DNA of 64,000 nt, taken from the NCBI GenBank assembly GCA_024741835.1, contig JAENRP010000058.1:116255-180254 (forward strand). Direction: 5' to 3'. The notes beneath the pieces are model-generated. The model ran no database searches and was not told where the DNA came from. It saw only the letters and a list, made by a program, of their open reading frames with translations. Shown piece after piece: positions 43,803 through 55,678 of the stretch; positions within the stretch are counted from its first letter, which is position 1; every line of letters begins with the position of its first letter. Source of the DNA: Diplocarpon mali. Lineage: Eukaryota > Ascomycota > Leotiomycetes > Helotiales > Drepanopezizaceae. Made by a program: the position numbers and the translations under genes.

Positions 43803-44444
43803 ATGAGCAACGCGGCACGTACACAGCAGCATCCCCAGATAGACCCATCCACTGTTGGCCGCGAACACCTTACCGTCGACAAAACAGCCTTGATGAACGA
43901 CGACGCCCCTTTCCCATCCCCCTTCACTCTCCGCCAAGACATCAACCAAGAGCCACTCAGCTCCTCGCAGCACAGTCTATTTCTAGCGCTCTGCCAGATG
44001 CACACCGCCGCCATCTCTTGCGCTGAAACATTACCCGAAGCCAGCACCAACCTCCACCAGCTGGTCAAGAGCCTCAAATTCCGCCCGGCCGAGTTTGGCG
44101 CTGCGCAACCACAAGCAATGGGGATCTATACCTCATCACAGATGCCCATCAGGACGGAGTCTTGCAAGGCAGCCAAGTTCAAGTTGATCGAGCTCCTGTA
44201 TGAGATATGCAAGGGTCTGGGTCGCGACGAGCTCCAGGACTTCGCAGCATTTGCCGCGAATGTCTGTGATGATCTGAGCATGGAGCCCGACCAAGCTGTC
44301 TGGCAGGGAGGGGAGCAGGAGAGTCGTGAGAATGACTTGCTGGGCGAGGACGAGAGCGAGGAGATGGATGGCGATGGCGATGGCGATGGCGATGGCGGTG
44401 GCGAAGATGGCGAAGATGAGGTTGACCCTGTTGATTTATCGTAG
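43803..44444 (+). CDS. Hypothetical protein with acidic Asp-Gly repeat tail
   Basis: An intron-free frame of 213 aa starting at an ATG after CACGAT. The middle (about residues 55-165) is helical with SSQHSLFLALCQMHTAAISC, LHQLVKSLKFRPAEFG and AAKFKLIELLYEICKGLGRD. The tail is strongly acidic (ENDLLGEDESEEMDGDGDGD), ending DEVDPVDLS. The DGDG part comes from a GATGGC hexamer repeat at about 44370-44395. No family is recognised. Natural-looking composition and codon use in one long frame favour a real gene, probably soluble and possibly nuclear. Confidence 0.58.
   Translation: MSNAARTQQHPQIDPSTVGREHLTVDKTALMNDDAPFPSPFTLRQDINQEPLSSSQHSLFLALCQMHTAAISCAETLPEASTNLHQLVKSLKFRPAEFGAAQPQAMGIYTSSQMPIRTESCKAAKFKLIELLYEICKGLGRDELQDFAAFAANVCDDLSMEPDQAVWQGGEQESRENDLLGEDESEEMDGDGDGDGDGGGEDGEDEVDPVDLS
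44370..44406 (+). repeat. GATGGC hexanucleotide repeat in a coding region
   Basis: About five in-frame GATGGC units encode alternating Asp and Gly. The length is probably variable between strains. Confidence 0.75.
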
Positions 44445-47010
44445 CACATTGATACCTTGGCACTTGGGTATCTAGTGCCGCAGAGCTGGAAATACTCCTG
44501 CCAGTGAGCTGTGCCATTTATCATGGATAATGGCCTTGAGATATTCGAGTTGGAGAGAGAATCCAGCCAGCGAACCTGCCTGGCTCTACGTCTTTCCGCC
44601 TGGTGGCTCGTTTTCCGTCGAGAGCGTGTTTGGCTGCTTAAAACCTGATAGCTTGGAGAGAGGCTATGTACTGTGGTAGATTTCCAGAACTAGCATCTGA
44701 TATAGTCTCGAACCACGGCTTCGCAGAACTATCTCGCGAGGCCGGGTCGATCCGCCCGAGTTCTGTAAAACTCGGGAAGTGGAATACAAGTTTTCGACAT
44801 GGTGAAATCCGGGCTTGGGCTCGCGGAGCGGCCCGAGGCCTGTGGGCCGCTGGGCTCCTGCACGCCAAGGCGCGCTCCGGGTTTTGTTGCACATCGCGAT
44901 CTGAGTCGAACTCGGGTTTGCCATGGCAACTTGGAGCCTGATTGGATCAAGGATCTATCTACTCCGGCCTTCCAGAGTGTGCACCTTTGGCGTTTTCCTT
45001 TTGAACTAATGATAATATTCTTTTGTAGAATATACTTCCACATATCTACTCCTTTTTCTTCTCCTCGAATGAATATACTACTGAAATTTGGAATGCGAAA
45101 GAAGAAGGAAAAAAAGGCCTACTATATATAGGCCGGGGTGTGTACGTGTTAAAGTCACGTGGGTGCTAAACCCCTTTGTAAGGGGCTTGTAGCTACGATA
45201 GCTCTGATTATTCTACTCTCTATATGTGCGGTCTGTTTTAGATTGATCATCTGAAGAGTTGTTTTCGATTATAGTCCATAGTACAGATTTGCGATATGGT
45301 TTAGACACTATGTAGCACGTAAAAAGAAAGAGAAAAACATTAGTAACGAATGTGGAATCAATGTGGATTAATCATTTCTGCCTCTTGATACTGCCAATTG
45401 GCAGTTAGTACCTGGATAGTACTCGTATGTTCCAACTTCTCGGCCTACCAGCAACCCTTAAAATAACTTCCAATTTGAAAAATATGCTGCATGCCCAAGG
45501 GTGGCGAGCTCACGCTCAACTGGACGTCGTGCCGACTCACCTCTAGCTGCAGCTTTTCGTCTCGATACATTCTAGCACCAACAGCCTTCTTCATGGTTCT
45601 CGTGGTACCGTGCCGCCATTTTCATTTGAGAGGGAACCGATTTCTTCTTCCTGTAACTGGTTGAAGATCGAGAGGATGTGACGGGAGAGGATTCGGAAGG
45701 ACTTAGGCCGATGAGGCCGGGCTTCAACGACAACGTGGACTGCTTCGGGACCACAAGCGGGTGCACTGCATCGATACAACGTCCCCCAAACAGCAAACAC
45801 GACCACGTAGGATCCTTCAAGTAGGGTTCCTCAAAGGGCTTTTGAATTCTCCTCCGCGCGACATATCATATCGGTACATCGCCGTCCATATCGCCGTGCC
45901 CCCAAGTTACTGAGATACTCATACCTTGATCGTTGTCAGAAAATTTGCGTGTCACAATAGCGTTCTGCCCAGGCAACTCGCGCACGAAGAGATGTATACT
46001 TCTCGGCAGAAATTCAGGTTCCATTGACGACGGGTAATGCAAAATGCAGCCGGAAGTGTCCGAGATGAGGAGGACACGATTGAGAGTACATCGTCGCACG
46101 ACTATGATCCGAAAGAGCACAAGAACTTGCGAACAGAGAAGCGGGATTGTAGCGACTGAAGCTGGAATTCAAAGGCCTTCGAAGAGATCCACGCTGGGAA
46201 TTGAGCATCTCCTGAGCCAGGATCCGAGACGTTCGTGGATCGCATAGCTTCATGTCGAGAACTGAGTAAACAAGTGAATAATACGACACGCACGCGAGTC
46301 AAGAGCCTCGGAGGCTGAAGTACAAAGGATATAAGCAAGTAGCTACCTCATGTACTTACCTACCTTAATAGCCGTTCTGCGTCTCTCTCTGGCTCTCGTC
46401 AAGTGCTTGCCAATTGACGAAGCGTTGTACCGAAAGATTGTACAGTAAGCACACGCATAATACCACACCCCAGAGCCGCTATAGACACTCCAGACAAGCT
46501 CAGAATCATTTGAACCTTAACCTCCGGACCCTACCCTAAACGCTGACCTAAGCGAACAAGCGAACCACTTAACTACTCTCATTCCACATCTGACCCTCCC
46601 TCTCTTAATCCTTCAAACACTCCTCAAACCTGGAACCGTTTGCTGACCATGCTCTGGCCACCACCATCAAGCGCAGATATGGAGCTTCGTATGCGAGAGG
46701 GCTCGGATGGCGGGGATGTATTTTCTTTCTCTTGTCCCTTTTTGTCCCCAGAAGTACCCCGTACAGCACAAGGGACGAGCGAGAATACGAGACAGGAGGG
46801 GAAAGGACGCAGAACCCGGGGTTCACCAGTGGGACAAAGACAGCAGGGTCAACGACGTCGCCGACAGCGGAATATCTTGCGGGAATCGGCATTGCGTCAA
46901 TATTGCATAGGGCTTAAGTGGAACAGCTAGCGCGGGACTATATACTGTTCTCCCTCGAGGCTCGAAGGTCCGCGTATGCCTGACGGACAACAGCAACCAT
47001 AACAATTACA
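44445..47010. other. 2.6 kb without a supported gene
   Basis: AT-richer DNA around 45000-45500, and several short frames at 45572-46340 and 46605-46930 on both strands, none with a motif. 44800-44940 is locally GC-rich and gives frames on both strands without similarity. The right end is the promoter side of the next gene. Confidence 0.45.
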
Positions 47011-48128
47011 ATGGCAATATCCTCCACCGCATCCTCCCATGGCCGCTCGACGCCCGCGCCTCACAAGAGTGCAGCGCCCACAGAGTCGGCCTCGGCACGC
47101 GACTCGACGTCCTCGTACACCCTCTCCCATCTCGTCGGGACAGACGCCGATTTTGCTGGGGATGTGGATACCAATAACGAGATTCCCTCGCAGGCCATGT
47201 TGAGCAGCGTCGAGAATATTTCGATATTGGATCAGGAGGGCAGAGCAATCCCGTTCAAAAGCCTCTACACGGGGCCGAACGTGGCGAGGAGGGTGTTGGT
47301 GATTTTCATACGACATTTCTATTGTGGTGTACGTTCTTTCCTCCTCATACGAAAGAAAGCCCACGGAGTGCGAAGAGGATTGCTGATGCCGCGTCGAATA
47401 AACAGAACTGCCAAGAATACATCCGATGCCTCACCTCATCCATCTCCTCCTCCTCCCTCCTCTCCCTGCCAACACCAACCTCTATTGCTATCGTTGGGTG
47501 CGGCTCCCCCTCCTTGATACCGATGTACCAAGCAGAAACCAACTGCTCCTTCCCAATCTACGCCGATCCCACGAAGAAGCTATACTCGGAATTAGGTATG
47601 CTGCGGACGCTGAATATGGGCGCACGGCCGGAGTATCAGAGGAAACAGGTGGTGAGCATGATGGTCACGAGTTTCATGCAAAGCATGCGAATGTTGAAGA
47701 AGGGACAGGCGTTGAAGGGGGGCAATATGTATCAAGTTGGCGGCGAGTTTCTTTTCGAACCAGTGGATCTATCTTCACCTGTTGGAAGCCCAGGGTTGGA
47801 TGCTGCAAACAGCAGAGAACTGGGCGCTGCGGACAGGACGGGAGAGTATGGCATGATGCAGCACGGCTACGCAGAGGAGAAGAGAGTGACTTGGTGTCAC
47901 CGTATGCGCCACACGCGCGACCATGCTGAAATGCCGGAGTTGCGAGAGGTGCTGGGGCTAGATGGCGAGGGTGTCGCGGGGAAGAATAAGAAGAGGTGGT
48001 CGAGAGCGCTGCTGGAGAGGAAGGGGACAGGGTTGAGTCGCAGGAGGAGCAGCGATGCACCTAACACGTCGTCCCGAAGGAGAACCCAAACTTTGGATAG
48101 GGAGGGCGGGAGTGGTGCGTTGAGGTGA
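47011..48128 (+). CDS. AhpC/TSA-like (PRXL2/AAED type) thioredoxin-fold protein
   Basis: Two exons, 47011-47328 and 47406-48128, with a 77 bp intron, give 346 aa. After a Ser/Thr-rich N-terminus comes the thioredoxin-fold region: VENISILDQEGRAIPFKSLY, VLVIFIRHFYCG at the exon end, then NCQEYIRCLTSS, TSIAIVGCG, CSFPIYADPTKKLYSELGM and FLFEP. The fold and the RHF-x-C-G-x-C motif match the AhpC/TSA antioxidant-like family (PRXL2/AAED1). The presumed redox CxxC is split by the intron (CG at the end of exon 1, NC at the start of exon 2). The C-terminal 90 residues are basic, with RHTRDHAEMPELREVLGL as in fungal members. A redox role is inferred from the family; the substrate is unknown. Confidence 0.85.
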
Positions 48129-49375
48129 TTCTCACGTGGACAAGGAGTCACGAAAGCAGGATCTGTAGGATAGAACGGCGATATGGGAAGTGCGCATAGA
48201 TTGCCACGGCCACGTAGAGGGCTGGCATCGCAGCGGCCGGCGGCTAGGCGCTTTTATATCTCTGCAGCGTATGTTGTTTTTCTTGATCTTCTAGCATAGC
48301 ATGGATTTCCTGCCCCAGAAGATCCCATTCCGCAAGCCGAATCTCTCGTTTATATCTGTCACACCGCATAGCATGTCTCTTTGCCTGTGTAAAACCAACT
48401 GTTAGTGGTATCTATGCGCCGTAGCGTACTACATCATCAGCTTCTCAGCTCAGCACCTCCGACTGTCTTCTACCCGTCTTGCTGCTTGCTGTCTTGCTTT
48501 TTGGCTTTTCTCTCCCCAGGGGTCTCGCTCGGTAGAGCGTGTGCTTCTAATTTGCCAAGGAGGAGTATTCACTACTTCTTGAGGTTGACTGAAGAGGAAG
48601 ACGACTGTCGTCCCAAAGCCGTCAAGCTCTATTCATGAGAAAGATGTTCTTGGGATTGGTATACGAGTATTACTAATATGGCATGATACTCTCTTCCTCT
48701 ACTTCGACTCTCGCTCCTCTCCTGTACTTTCTTCCTCATTCGCGCGTGACTGCCAGCACTTGCTGCTTGCAAGTCTTTATCGCGAATGTTTGTTTTGCAT
48801 CCTCCGTGACGGGAAGTTGCTGTTCCGCGAGTATGATCCCGGCCAACTTGGAGATATTCTGCCTTGGGCTGGAGTGGGCTGTTTATGCACATCGCAAGGC
48901 TGGGAGGTCATGCCGAGGCAGAAGCCGCTTCATTCACGGAAGACATCTTGGATCTAGAGAACCCTCGGTACTGCATCGCCTCCTTGGGCGCGCTTGGAGC
49001 TCTGCGGGATAAACACCTGGTAGGAGGGTTGTTCCCGTGCATGTCACGTGACCGCCCCCAACGACTTTGACTGGACCTCAGCCCGGAGTCTGGATCCCAA
49101 GTGTCGGAGGATTGCGTTCGGCTTCAGCATTGCAGCAGCTGCGGATACAGTAGCTAAGCCTCTATCCCGAAGACTTCCATTGCTCTCGGTGTCCGGCCCT
49201 TCGGGATAGTCCGATGACAAAGCAGCCAAGCATCTGTTGGGTGGGCATGTCCTACAGACGTTATAAACGAGGCGGAACAGCAGCGCAACTTTCTGGCGAG
49301 ATGCGCTTCACTTTTCAGATACACAAACCTCCAACGACTGTGCAAACTCCGAGAAACTACCACTAACCCGCCACA
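48129..49375. other. Intergenic, no supported gene
   Basis: 1.25 kb. Short frames at 48405-49070 overlap one another without motifs. The last about 150 bp precede the next ATG (CCGCCACAATGGCC) and are presumed promoter and leader. Confidence 0.5.
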
Positions 49376-50076
49376 ATGGCCATCACTCAGATCACCCAAT
49401 TCACCGCGTCCCCGACCGACGAGCCCCTCGCGGCCATCGCCAAAGCCTTCGAGAGCAAAGATCCCAACGCGCCCCAGCACTTCGTCCTCGGCAGTCAGAT
49501 CCAGGAAGAAGACACCTACCACACGCTGTCCCAGCACGTCTCCCTGGCCTCCTCGCAGGCCTTCCTGGCGCAGAACCCCTCGGCCAACGCCTCCTTCCAG
49601 AGCCTGCACGCGACCTTCAACACGCCGCTCTTCGCGCCGGGGGCGCCTGGCACGGCGCCCGTCATCGAGTACGCGCAGGTCTTCTTCCCGGCCTCGAAGA
49701 TCACGCCGGAGTTCCAGGCGGCCATCGAGGCGGATTTCCTGCGCTTCGACGCCATCATGAGGAGGTGTCTGAAGGGCGACGTCGGGCTGGCGTACGGCTG
49801 GGCGGAGGAGGAGCTCGAGCACGAGGACCTGGACGAGGGGGCGAGGAGCTTCTTGGTCCTGCGGGGGTGGGAGAGCATGGCGGCTTTCCAGGGGCTGCTC
49901 GGGGCGGAGGAGTACCGGGAGGCGATTGGGATCCTGTTTGACTGGCAGACGCCGTTTAGTGTAGTATGTGCCCCCTTTTCCCTCTCTCGACATTGGTCTC
50001 TGGACGCTGGCTGTGAAGGTGGCTAATGGATGGACAGTGGCATGTTGAGCGGAAGCTTTCCAGTGGCTCTACATAG
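49376..50076 (+). CDS. Hypothetical protein, probable dimeric alpha/beta barrel (ABM-like)
   Basis: Two exons, 49376-49963 and 50038-50076, with a 74 bp intron (GTATGT...GACAG), give 208 aa. The short second exon supplies WHVERKLSSGST, so the protein ends LFDWQTPFSV then WHVERKLS. This ending and FLVLRGWESMAAFQGLL recall fungal proteins of the ABM-like dimeric barrel group. The first half reads QHFVLGSQIQEEDTYHTLSQ and ITPEFQAAIEADFLRF. Codons are strongly C- or G-ended, typical of a well-expressed gene. No catalytic residues can be named. The fold is a guess from pattern; the gene model is better supported. Confidence 0.68.
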
Positions 50077-51698
50077 AGATCTTGCAGGGCGACTGCACCC
50101 CTCCCTCTGTAGTGCATCCTCTCTGGCGACAGTTGGCTACCACACGCTTCCTCCCTCGGCCCCGGAGCGCCTGTCTGGCCCTCACTAGAACCGGACTTGG
50201 ATTCTAGCCGAATTGATGCCGGCGAAGTCGAGGGCGTCGCTGGCGACGTCTCGACGGCAAACCTCCCACCGCTCAGGGTTTGTACTTAGACCTTCGCTCC
50301 GCAGATTGTACTCTCTGAAAGAGCCCGTCTCGCCGTGACCCGCCCAGCCCCGCTCTGTGCTGGATCTCATGCCGATGCCATCTCGCGTCCGGAGCCAGCT
50401 GCCAAGCTCTCGAGGCAGCTTCTCTCTCTGTGATGCTGGACCTGTCGAGGTGAAAGCACACATCAGAGTAGGACGGGCGAGCACACGACGACACGGGCCG
50501 GTGTCAACCTCTCTTCGGGCCCCGGCTCGGGGAGAGGGGCAGCTTTCACACGGCCACTTCCTTCGAGGTCTCGCTTGGGAAGCCGGTCGTTCGNNNNNNN
50601 NNNNNNNNNNNNNNNNNNNNNNNNNNNNNNNNNNNNNNNNNNNNNNNNNNNNNNNNNNNNNNNNNNNNNNNNNNNNNNNNNNNNNNNNNNNNNNNNNNNN
50701 NNNNNNGAGAATCGCTTGGTAAACACCCTCCGCTGCACTGAGCCTCGCGACCAGACGTCAGGCGGCACTTCCTACCTCTCTCTCGTCGTCCTTCACAATG
50801 TCACGCCAGGATCTTTCTCGCCCGAGATGGCGTGCCCCTCTCTGGCCACCCTCCTACAAGCTATCTTCGTTTCCATCAAAGAGCCAAGGCCTATCTACGT
50901 GGATGGGGATGTTGGTCATGTGCTTCAGAATACGCCCTGTAATTTGTCGAATCCACTCGTGGAGAATCGTACAAGTGCTGCAGACCAATTACATGGAAGG
51001 TGGTGGGGTGCTTGTTTCGAGGGGAAAATAGAAGTATGGCTTTGGCCGAGACTCGAATCTGAATACCGTACATAGCAGTCGGTAAGTTTGTTTCCACACC
51101 CGAAAACGCTCTTACTAGATCTGACAGAGTGAAAGCATCCCACGGGCATGTTGATTAGACGTTGACAAGCCGAGGTGGCTCTTTTTTCGTGTCCGGAATA
51201 CGTAATTCTCGCAAGTACTTGCCCCAAGGGAGGGTCCAATATCAACGAGGAAATATTCAAGTTGTACTTCTCCCCCTCGCACTATCATTTTTCGGGGGAG
51301 CGATATCTGATTGTGGTTACCATTCTTTTAGAAACTATCTGTCAAGCCACCATCCTAAAACCCGTGCAGTATAACATCTACAAGCTACCATCAAGGCAAG
51401 CCAATAAGCACGGTTACCAGTATTAAAACCCCAAGCGCCGTCATCTCTCTTCGATAACCCAAGCGCAGAAATGCAACTATTATCCAGAAGGGTGCACAGA
51501 TGTGTGTGCGCTGCATCATCACCTCGTCGTGTCAAAAACGCCATTGCAGGCTGTACTGTGCAGTGTTGTAGTCATGGATTAGGTATTGTATGGCAGTGGT
51601 GTCGTGGGAGAAACTTGCAGCCAGAGCTACCAACCGGATACGCCGTCGCTGAGCACAGGGAAGAGATCACATAACATGATACCAGGAGTCGGAAGGAC
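50077..51698. other. Intergenic with assembly gap; no supported gene
   Basis: Normal GC on the left and AT-richer from 51080 on. Only short frames occur, and those through 50594-50706 are artefacts of unknown bases. Confidence 0.45.
50594..50706. other. Assembly gap (113 N)
   Basis: 113 undetermined bases. Any gene crossing this point would be missed. The flanks are not obviously repetitive. Confidence 0.98.
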
Positions 51699-52668
51699 TT
51701 ATAAAAAGTACGCGGCAAAGGTTCCGAGAGCGACGAGGCACACTCCGGCTGTGGCAGAGTTGGCCGTCGCCCCATTGCTGACTTCCGCACCAGTGCTTGC
51801 TGGAGGCGCTGTGGTTGGCCCAACTGGGGTGGCTGTTGCAGGGGAATGAGAGTCACTCGGTGCAACTGTCCCATTGCTACTCTGTACGTAGCCACTGCCA
51901 GATGGAGCAATAGATCCGGTTCCGACTGCCCCGGATGGGAGAGCTACTTCTACCAACTGATCAGTTTTGCCGCGCGGCCATGTGTTCTGGTGACTTACCA
52001 GAGCAGTAGGTTGTAGTGAAGGTACTAGTGCTGGTTGTCGTCGTTCCATCCGTCACATAGGTGGTTGTAAGCGTACCGGTAGACGTGATGGTAGTTGTGC
52101 CGTTGTCCGGGCTAGAGTCGGCATGCACTGGGAACTTTGACGCGCTTGCACCAGAGCTCTGGGTTGTATTCGACGCCGGCGTATCCGAGGGTTGGACGTA
52201 GGTCACGGTCGTCGGGCTTGCTGTCGACGAAGACTGAGGAATGGGTGTGCAATTAGGGAGAGTCAGTGTGCCATTGTATGTGCCCGATCCTCCTCGGACA
52301 ATGCAGTTCTTCGAGCAGGCTGCAATACCGCTGGTAGGCGATGACTGCCAGCACGGAGCGAACTGGACGCCGTAGGGGAAGTATCCGGCCAGGTTGTCGT
52401 TGCAGTTGCCGGGCTGCCCGACACCATCCTGGCAGCGGATGATGATGTTCGTGCTCAGAGAATCCCCGGCGCAGAAGGCTCCGTTGGGATTCTCGGCCGG
52501 GCAGACGAACTTGCCCGAGGTCGGATCGCTGCAGGATATGATAATCAGTCTTCATTCCTCGAGGCACGTTACCACGGCGGGTGGGACCATGCGGAGGAGT
52601 ACTGACTATGTGACCTGGGCACCGACGACAGTGGCCAGGGCGGCAAGCAGCATGGGCGAGTGGACCAT
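51699..52668 (-). CDS. Secreted, GPI-type Ser/Thr-rich protein with eight-cysteine module
   Basis: Three exons: 52668-52607, 52528-51999 and 51949-51699, with introns of 78 and 49 bp, give 280 aa. Residues 1-18 are a signal peptide (MVHSPMLLAALATVVGAQ). The mature N-terminus has eight cysteines with spacing C-9-C-12-C-9-C-16-C-11-C-3-C-17-C (FVCP, AFCAGD, IRCQDG, GNCNDNLAGYFPYG, APCWQ, AACSKNCIV, LPNC). The spacing is not that of CFEM. A long Ser/Thr stretch follows, then a hydrophobic end (AGVCLVALGTFAAYFL) after Asn/Gly/Ala, which fits a GPI-anchor signal. Probable location is the wall or plasma-membrane outer face. The first donor is GTCAGT rather than GTAAGT; it was chosen because it alone keeps the frame and gives VTYDPTSGKFVCP. 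Confidence 0.8.
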
Positions 52669-54189
52669 ATTGCTGGTATGTGAGAGTCGTGTTTACCTCG
52701 AGGCGTGTTTACCTTGAGACGAGTGTTTACAAAAGGGGTTGGGCTTGGAACGACAGTAGGGGAGGGGAGGAAGAGGAGGAAGAGGAAGATGGAGACGGAG
52801 ATCGAACGAGGCGACGTCCGTCAAGTAGTGAGTGGCCGATGAGGAGGTTGGGTCGGGGCAGGGACGGAGCTGAACGGAGGAATGCACGACATTATATGGA
52901 GGAGAGGGGGTCACGTGACCAAGAAGCCGCTGGTGACACGAGGCGAGGCGGAGTCGTCAGCGAGGGCTGCAAGGGGAAGCCGTGTGGCCGTGTGGCCGTG
53001 TGGCTGTGTGACTGCGCGGGCTGCATGCGTCGGAGATATGTATAATGTATGTACGAATCCCATCCAGCCACACCGGTCAGCAATCAGCCGGTCACCGTCA
53101 ATCCGAGGCTCTCCGGATGACTGGTGGCAGATGGCGACGACGTTATCCGTCTTGCCCGGCGCAGAGCCTCGTTTCTGCCGCCGAAACATGGCGGCCCGAT
53201 CACGACCAGAAAACACAGGTATGTCGGGCGGTCGGGCGGTCGGTGAGATGCCATGTCACGTGTGACTTGGATTCTGCGTCCAACAGGCGCGTCGACTGGA
53301 CATCGGCGACCGAGGAATGCCAGTCGACCGCGATAATGCTCTCCAGCCTCTCCAGACCCAGACGCGCCCCTCTGCTCGTCGATCAAGACCACAAACATCC
53401 TTTTGCGCGTGGCAACCAGCTGTCTCGTCTCATCATCTCCGCCCTTGCGCCCCTCGATCGCCACCTCTCCCGGCCAGTCTCTTCGGCCCGATCACTGCCT
53501 CGTACAGTACTCGAGAGATTCCCCAAGATACCGGCCCGCCGCAGTCGTGTACGACGATTCCACCATGACGCCTCCCGCGATACGATCTGTCCTTGTAAGT
53601 GCTGAGCAGCAGTTCATCGTCTGCTGATCCACACCGTGCGCGTCAACATTGGCTCGTCAAAGAGACGTATGTGGCCAGGAGACGGTGGGCTATTAACGTC
53701 GATGTTGGAGATGGCTCTGCGTGCTGGCTAGAGCGAAAAGCTTACACGCTCGACGACGGTACCGGCTTTCTCTCTGCGCCTCTTCTCTGCTCGGCGTTCT
53801 CCTCGGATATGTGGTGCTTTGCCCAAAGGTCACGGGACCACACTCGCCCACAGAGCCAGTATGTCGATGGTCAGGGCATCAGGGCGGAAGATCAACAGAA
53901 AGACTCGAGGGACAGCGGAGAGTGATCCTGGTTCTTTGCGGCGGGGGGCCGGGGCCACGACGGGGTAGCATTCTACAGATCTGCCTTGGTCAGGTGATCG
54001 GTCGCCTATTTCTTCTTTTTGGTCGTCCGCCTCCCGCGAAATCATTTCGCTCCGTCGCGCCCTCCGCTAACACGGCTCAGCCCTCCGTCGTGTTCGAGAT
54101 GGCGGTGTTTCTTCCAAAGCTATCTTCACGATCGTCCATCACCCATACCAGCTCGATCAGGATATTCGCTACCGGGGTGGTCGCTGCTC
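52669..54189. other. Unresolved GC-rich region upstream of the eight-Cys gene
   Basis: Includes the promoter of the minus-strand gene and a GTGTGGCC tandem near 52980-53012. An ATG at about 53564 starts a short frame (MTPPAIRSVL) ending at a GTAAGT donor. It could be the first exon of an unidentified plus-strand gene, but I cannot follow it downstream. Long frames at 53721-54717 are rich in Ser/Arg/Pro/Leu and look like antisense. Confidence 0.35.
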
Positions 54190-54633
54190 TCATCCCTCCG
54201 CATTGGTGGGTTTCTCGTCACGCTTCCCGGCATTCCGAAATCCTTCCTTCGCCACATCGGCGACAGGGTGAGCAAACTCGTCCAGTCTGTTTCGCAGAGC
54301 AGCAAACGCCTTTCATCTCTCGATGGACTCCTCCAGCTGGTGCAGGCCGTCCACTTCTTCGTCGGACCGATCCCCATTGCTCTCGTCAGACAAGTACTCG
54401 GCATCTACCTCCTCATCTCTCGCAGCAGGGCCCTTGCTGCCAATTCTGCAGCGGATTATGTATGCCGAGTTCCTTGCCCTGATGCGAACGAAATGAGCAT
54501 TGTGTCTCTCTTCCACGGTCTTGGCCTCCTTCCGCAGGCCGATGGCAAAGCCTTTCGGAAGTCTGCCGAGGTGCCTCTCGAATCGATCCCGGTCTACGGT
54601 GACAAGAGCGTCGGTACACAGAGACTCAAAACA
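54190..54633 (-). pseudogene. Stop-interrupted coding-like frame, unknown family
   Basis: One minus frame runs from after a TAG at 54636-54634 to TGA at 54192-54190, broken once by TGA at 54315-54313. It has no usable start. On both sides of that stop the peptide is protein-like: LGRLPKGFAIGLRKEAKTVE, HFVRIRARNSAYIIRC and DGLHQLEESIER before; KAFAALRNRLDEFAHPVADV and FRNAGKRDEKPTNAEG after. CGA to TGA would be one C-to-T change. It could be a decaying gene or exon, or a chance GC-rich frame; the plus strand is open here too. Confidence 0.28.
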
Positions 54634-55678
54634 CTATCCTATCATCGAGAAGTAGTGCAACCAATCTCTCGACTGCACCGAGAGAGCCTGCAACGGACGA
54701 CATGGAAGAGCCACTAACCAATGCAAATATATACTGTCGGCGATTGAAGCAATAGGAGATGCTCCTGGTCTCCGACTCGCAACGCTTTTACGGTCCCTAT
54801 GTTCTTCAAATATTTGGTGTATTGGCACCTCTGATCGTTCATCCAGAAAAATCTGCAAACCCCCCCTCGGAGATCCTGTCTAGTTCCGCAGTCGTGCTGA
54901 TGACTTGGTGGCTCATTGATGTGTGCCATGAGCTTTGATCGAGGTGACTCATCGCTTGTTTTTTGGAAGTTCAAATAGATCCTTCCCATCAGTACTCTTA
55001 CGGCTGCTGGCCAGTAGCGAAGCTAGTGCTCGTCCATGGCCATTTTCCACCAGAGTCTCCGCGTCGCTATGATCTTTGTCGTTGCCGGGTTCTGGCCTAT
55101 TCTGCCTCGGCGATCATGCTCTGCAACGCCAAGGTCTGCATCGTCGAGCCCGGGAGATCCGACACCATGTGAATCACTTTCGTAGTAGTAGTCGTCTCCA
55201 TCGCATTTCTCAACCGGCTTGAGCTCTTACTTCGCTTCCTGGTCCGTAGAGTCCTTTCTGTTCCTACTTTCTGCCACCTTCTCCTCGTCCATAGCTCTGT
55301 GCACTGCCGTCGTCAGCCCAGGGTCAACGATGGGGCCGACACCTCGCGCTCCCAATCTGAGGTCTTCGATTGCTAACTGTTGCTCCTCGGCAAAAGGGGG
55401 GGAGGCACGAGAAGAGGAGACGAGAGGGCCATGTTTTGAAGGAACGGATGAATTCAATTTTACTAAGCTAGACAACTATGATCATCCCTCCCCGAGGAAT
55501 CCAGAGTCCCTGCCATCTCGTCGATGTGGGCCACACTCGCGACTAGAGGCTGCCCCCTTCCAAGGAGAGCAGAGCACCCGACCATTAATTACGTATACTC
55601 TCACACCAATACCATTAGCCGCCCTGTCAAGCTGAAGAACGAATTCTCAGCGGATCGAGTTGCGTCGTAGCGGCGCAT
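54634..55678. other. Unresolved region, possible further decayed exons
   Basis: The minus strand at 55475-55227 reads FAEEQQLAIEDLRLGARGVG and, past a TAA in the same frame, KPVEKCDGDDYYYESDSHGV. A further frame lies at 54989-54714. None is recognised. No plus-strand gene is convincing. Confidence 0.3.

Noticed and set aside
50357..51075. Frames running through the N gap
   Set aside because: Openness is an artefact of undetermined bases; flanking parts show no similarity to each other or to a family.
53721..54717. Overlapping plus frames of 253 and 232 codons
   Set aside because: Composition typical of antisense reading (Ser/Pro/Leu/Arg-rich), no motif; the minus strand looks more coding-like but is itself interrupted.
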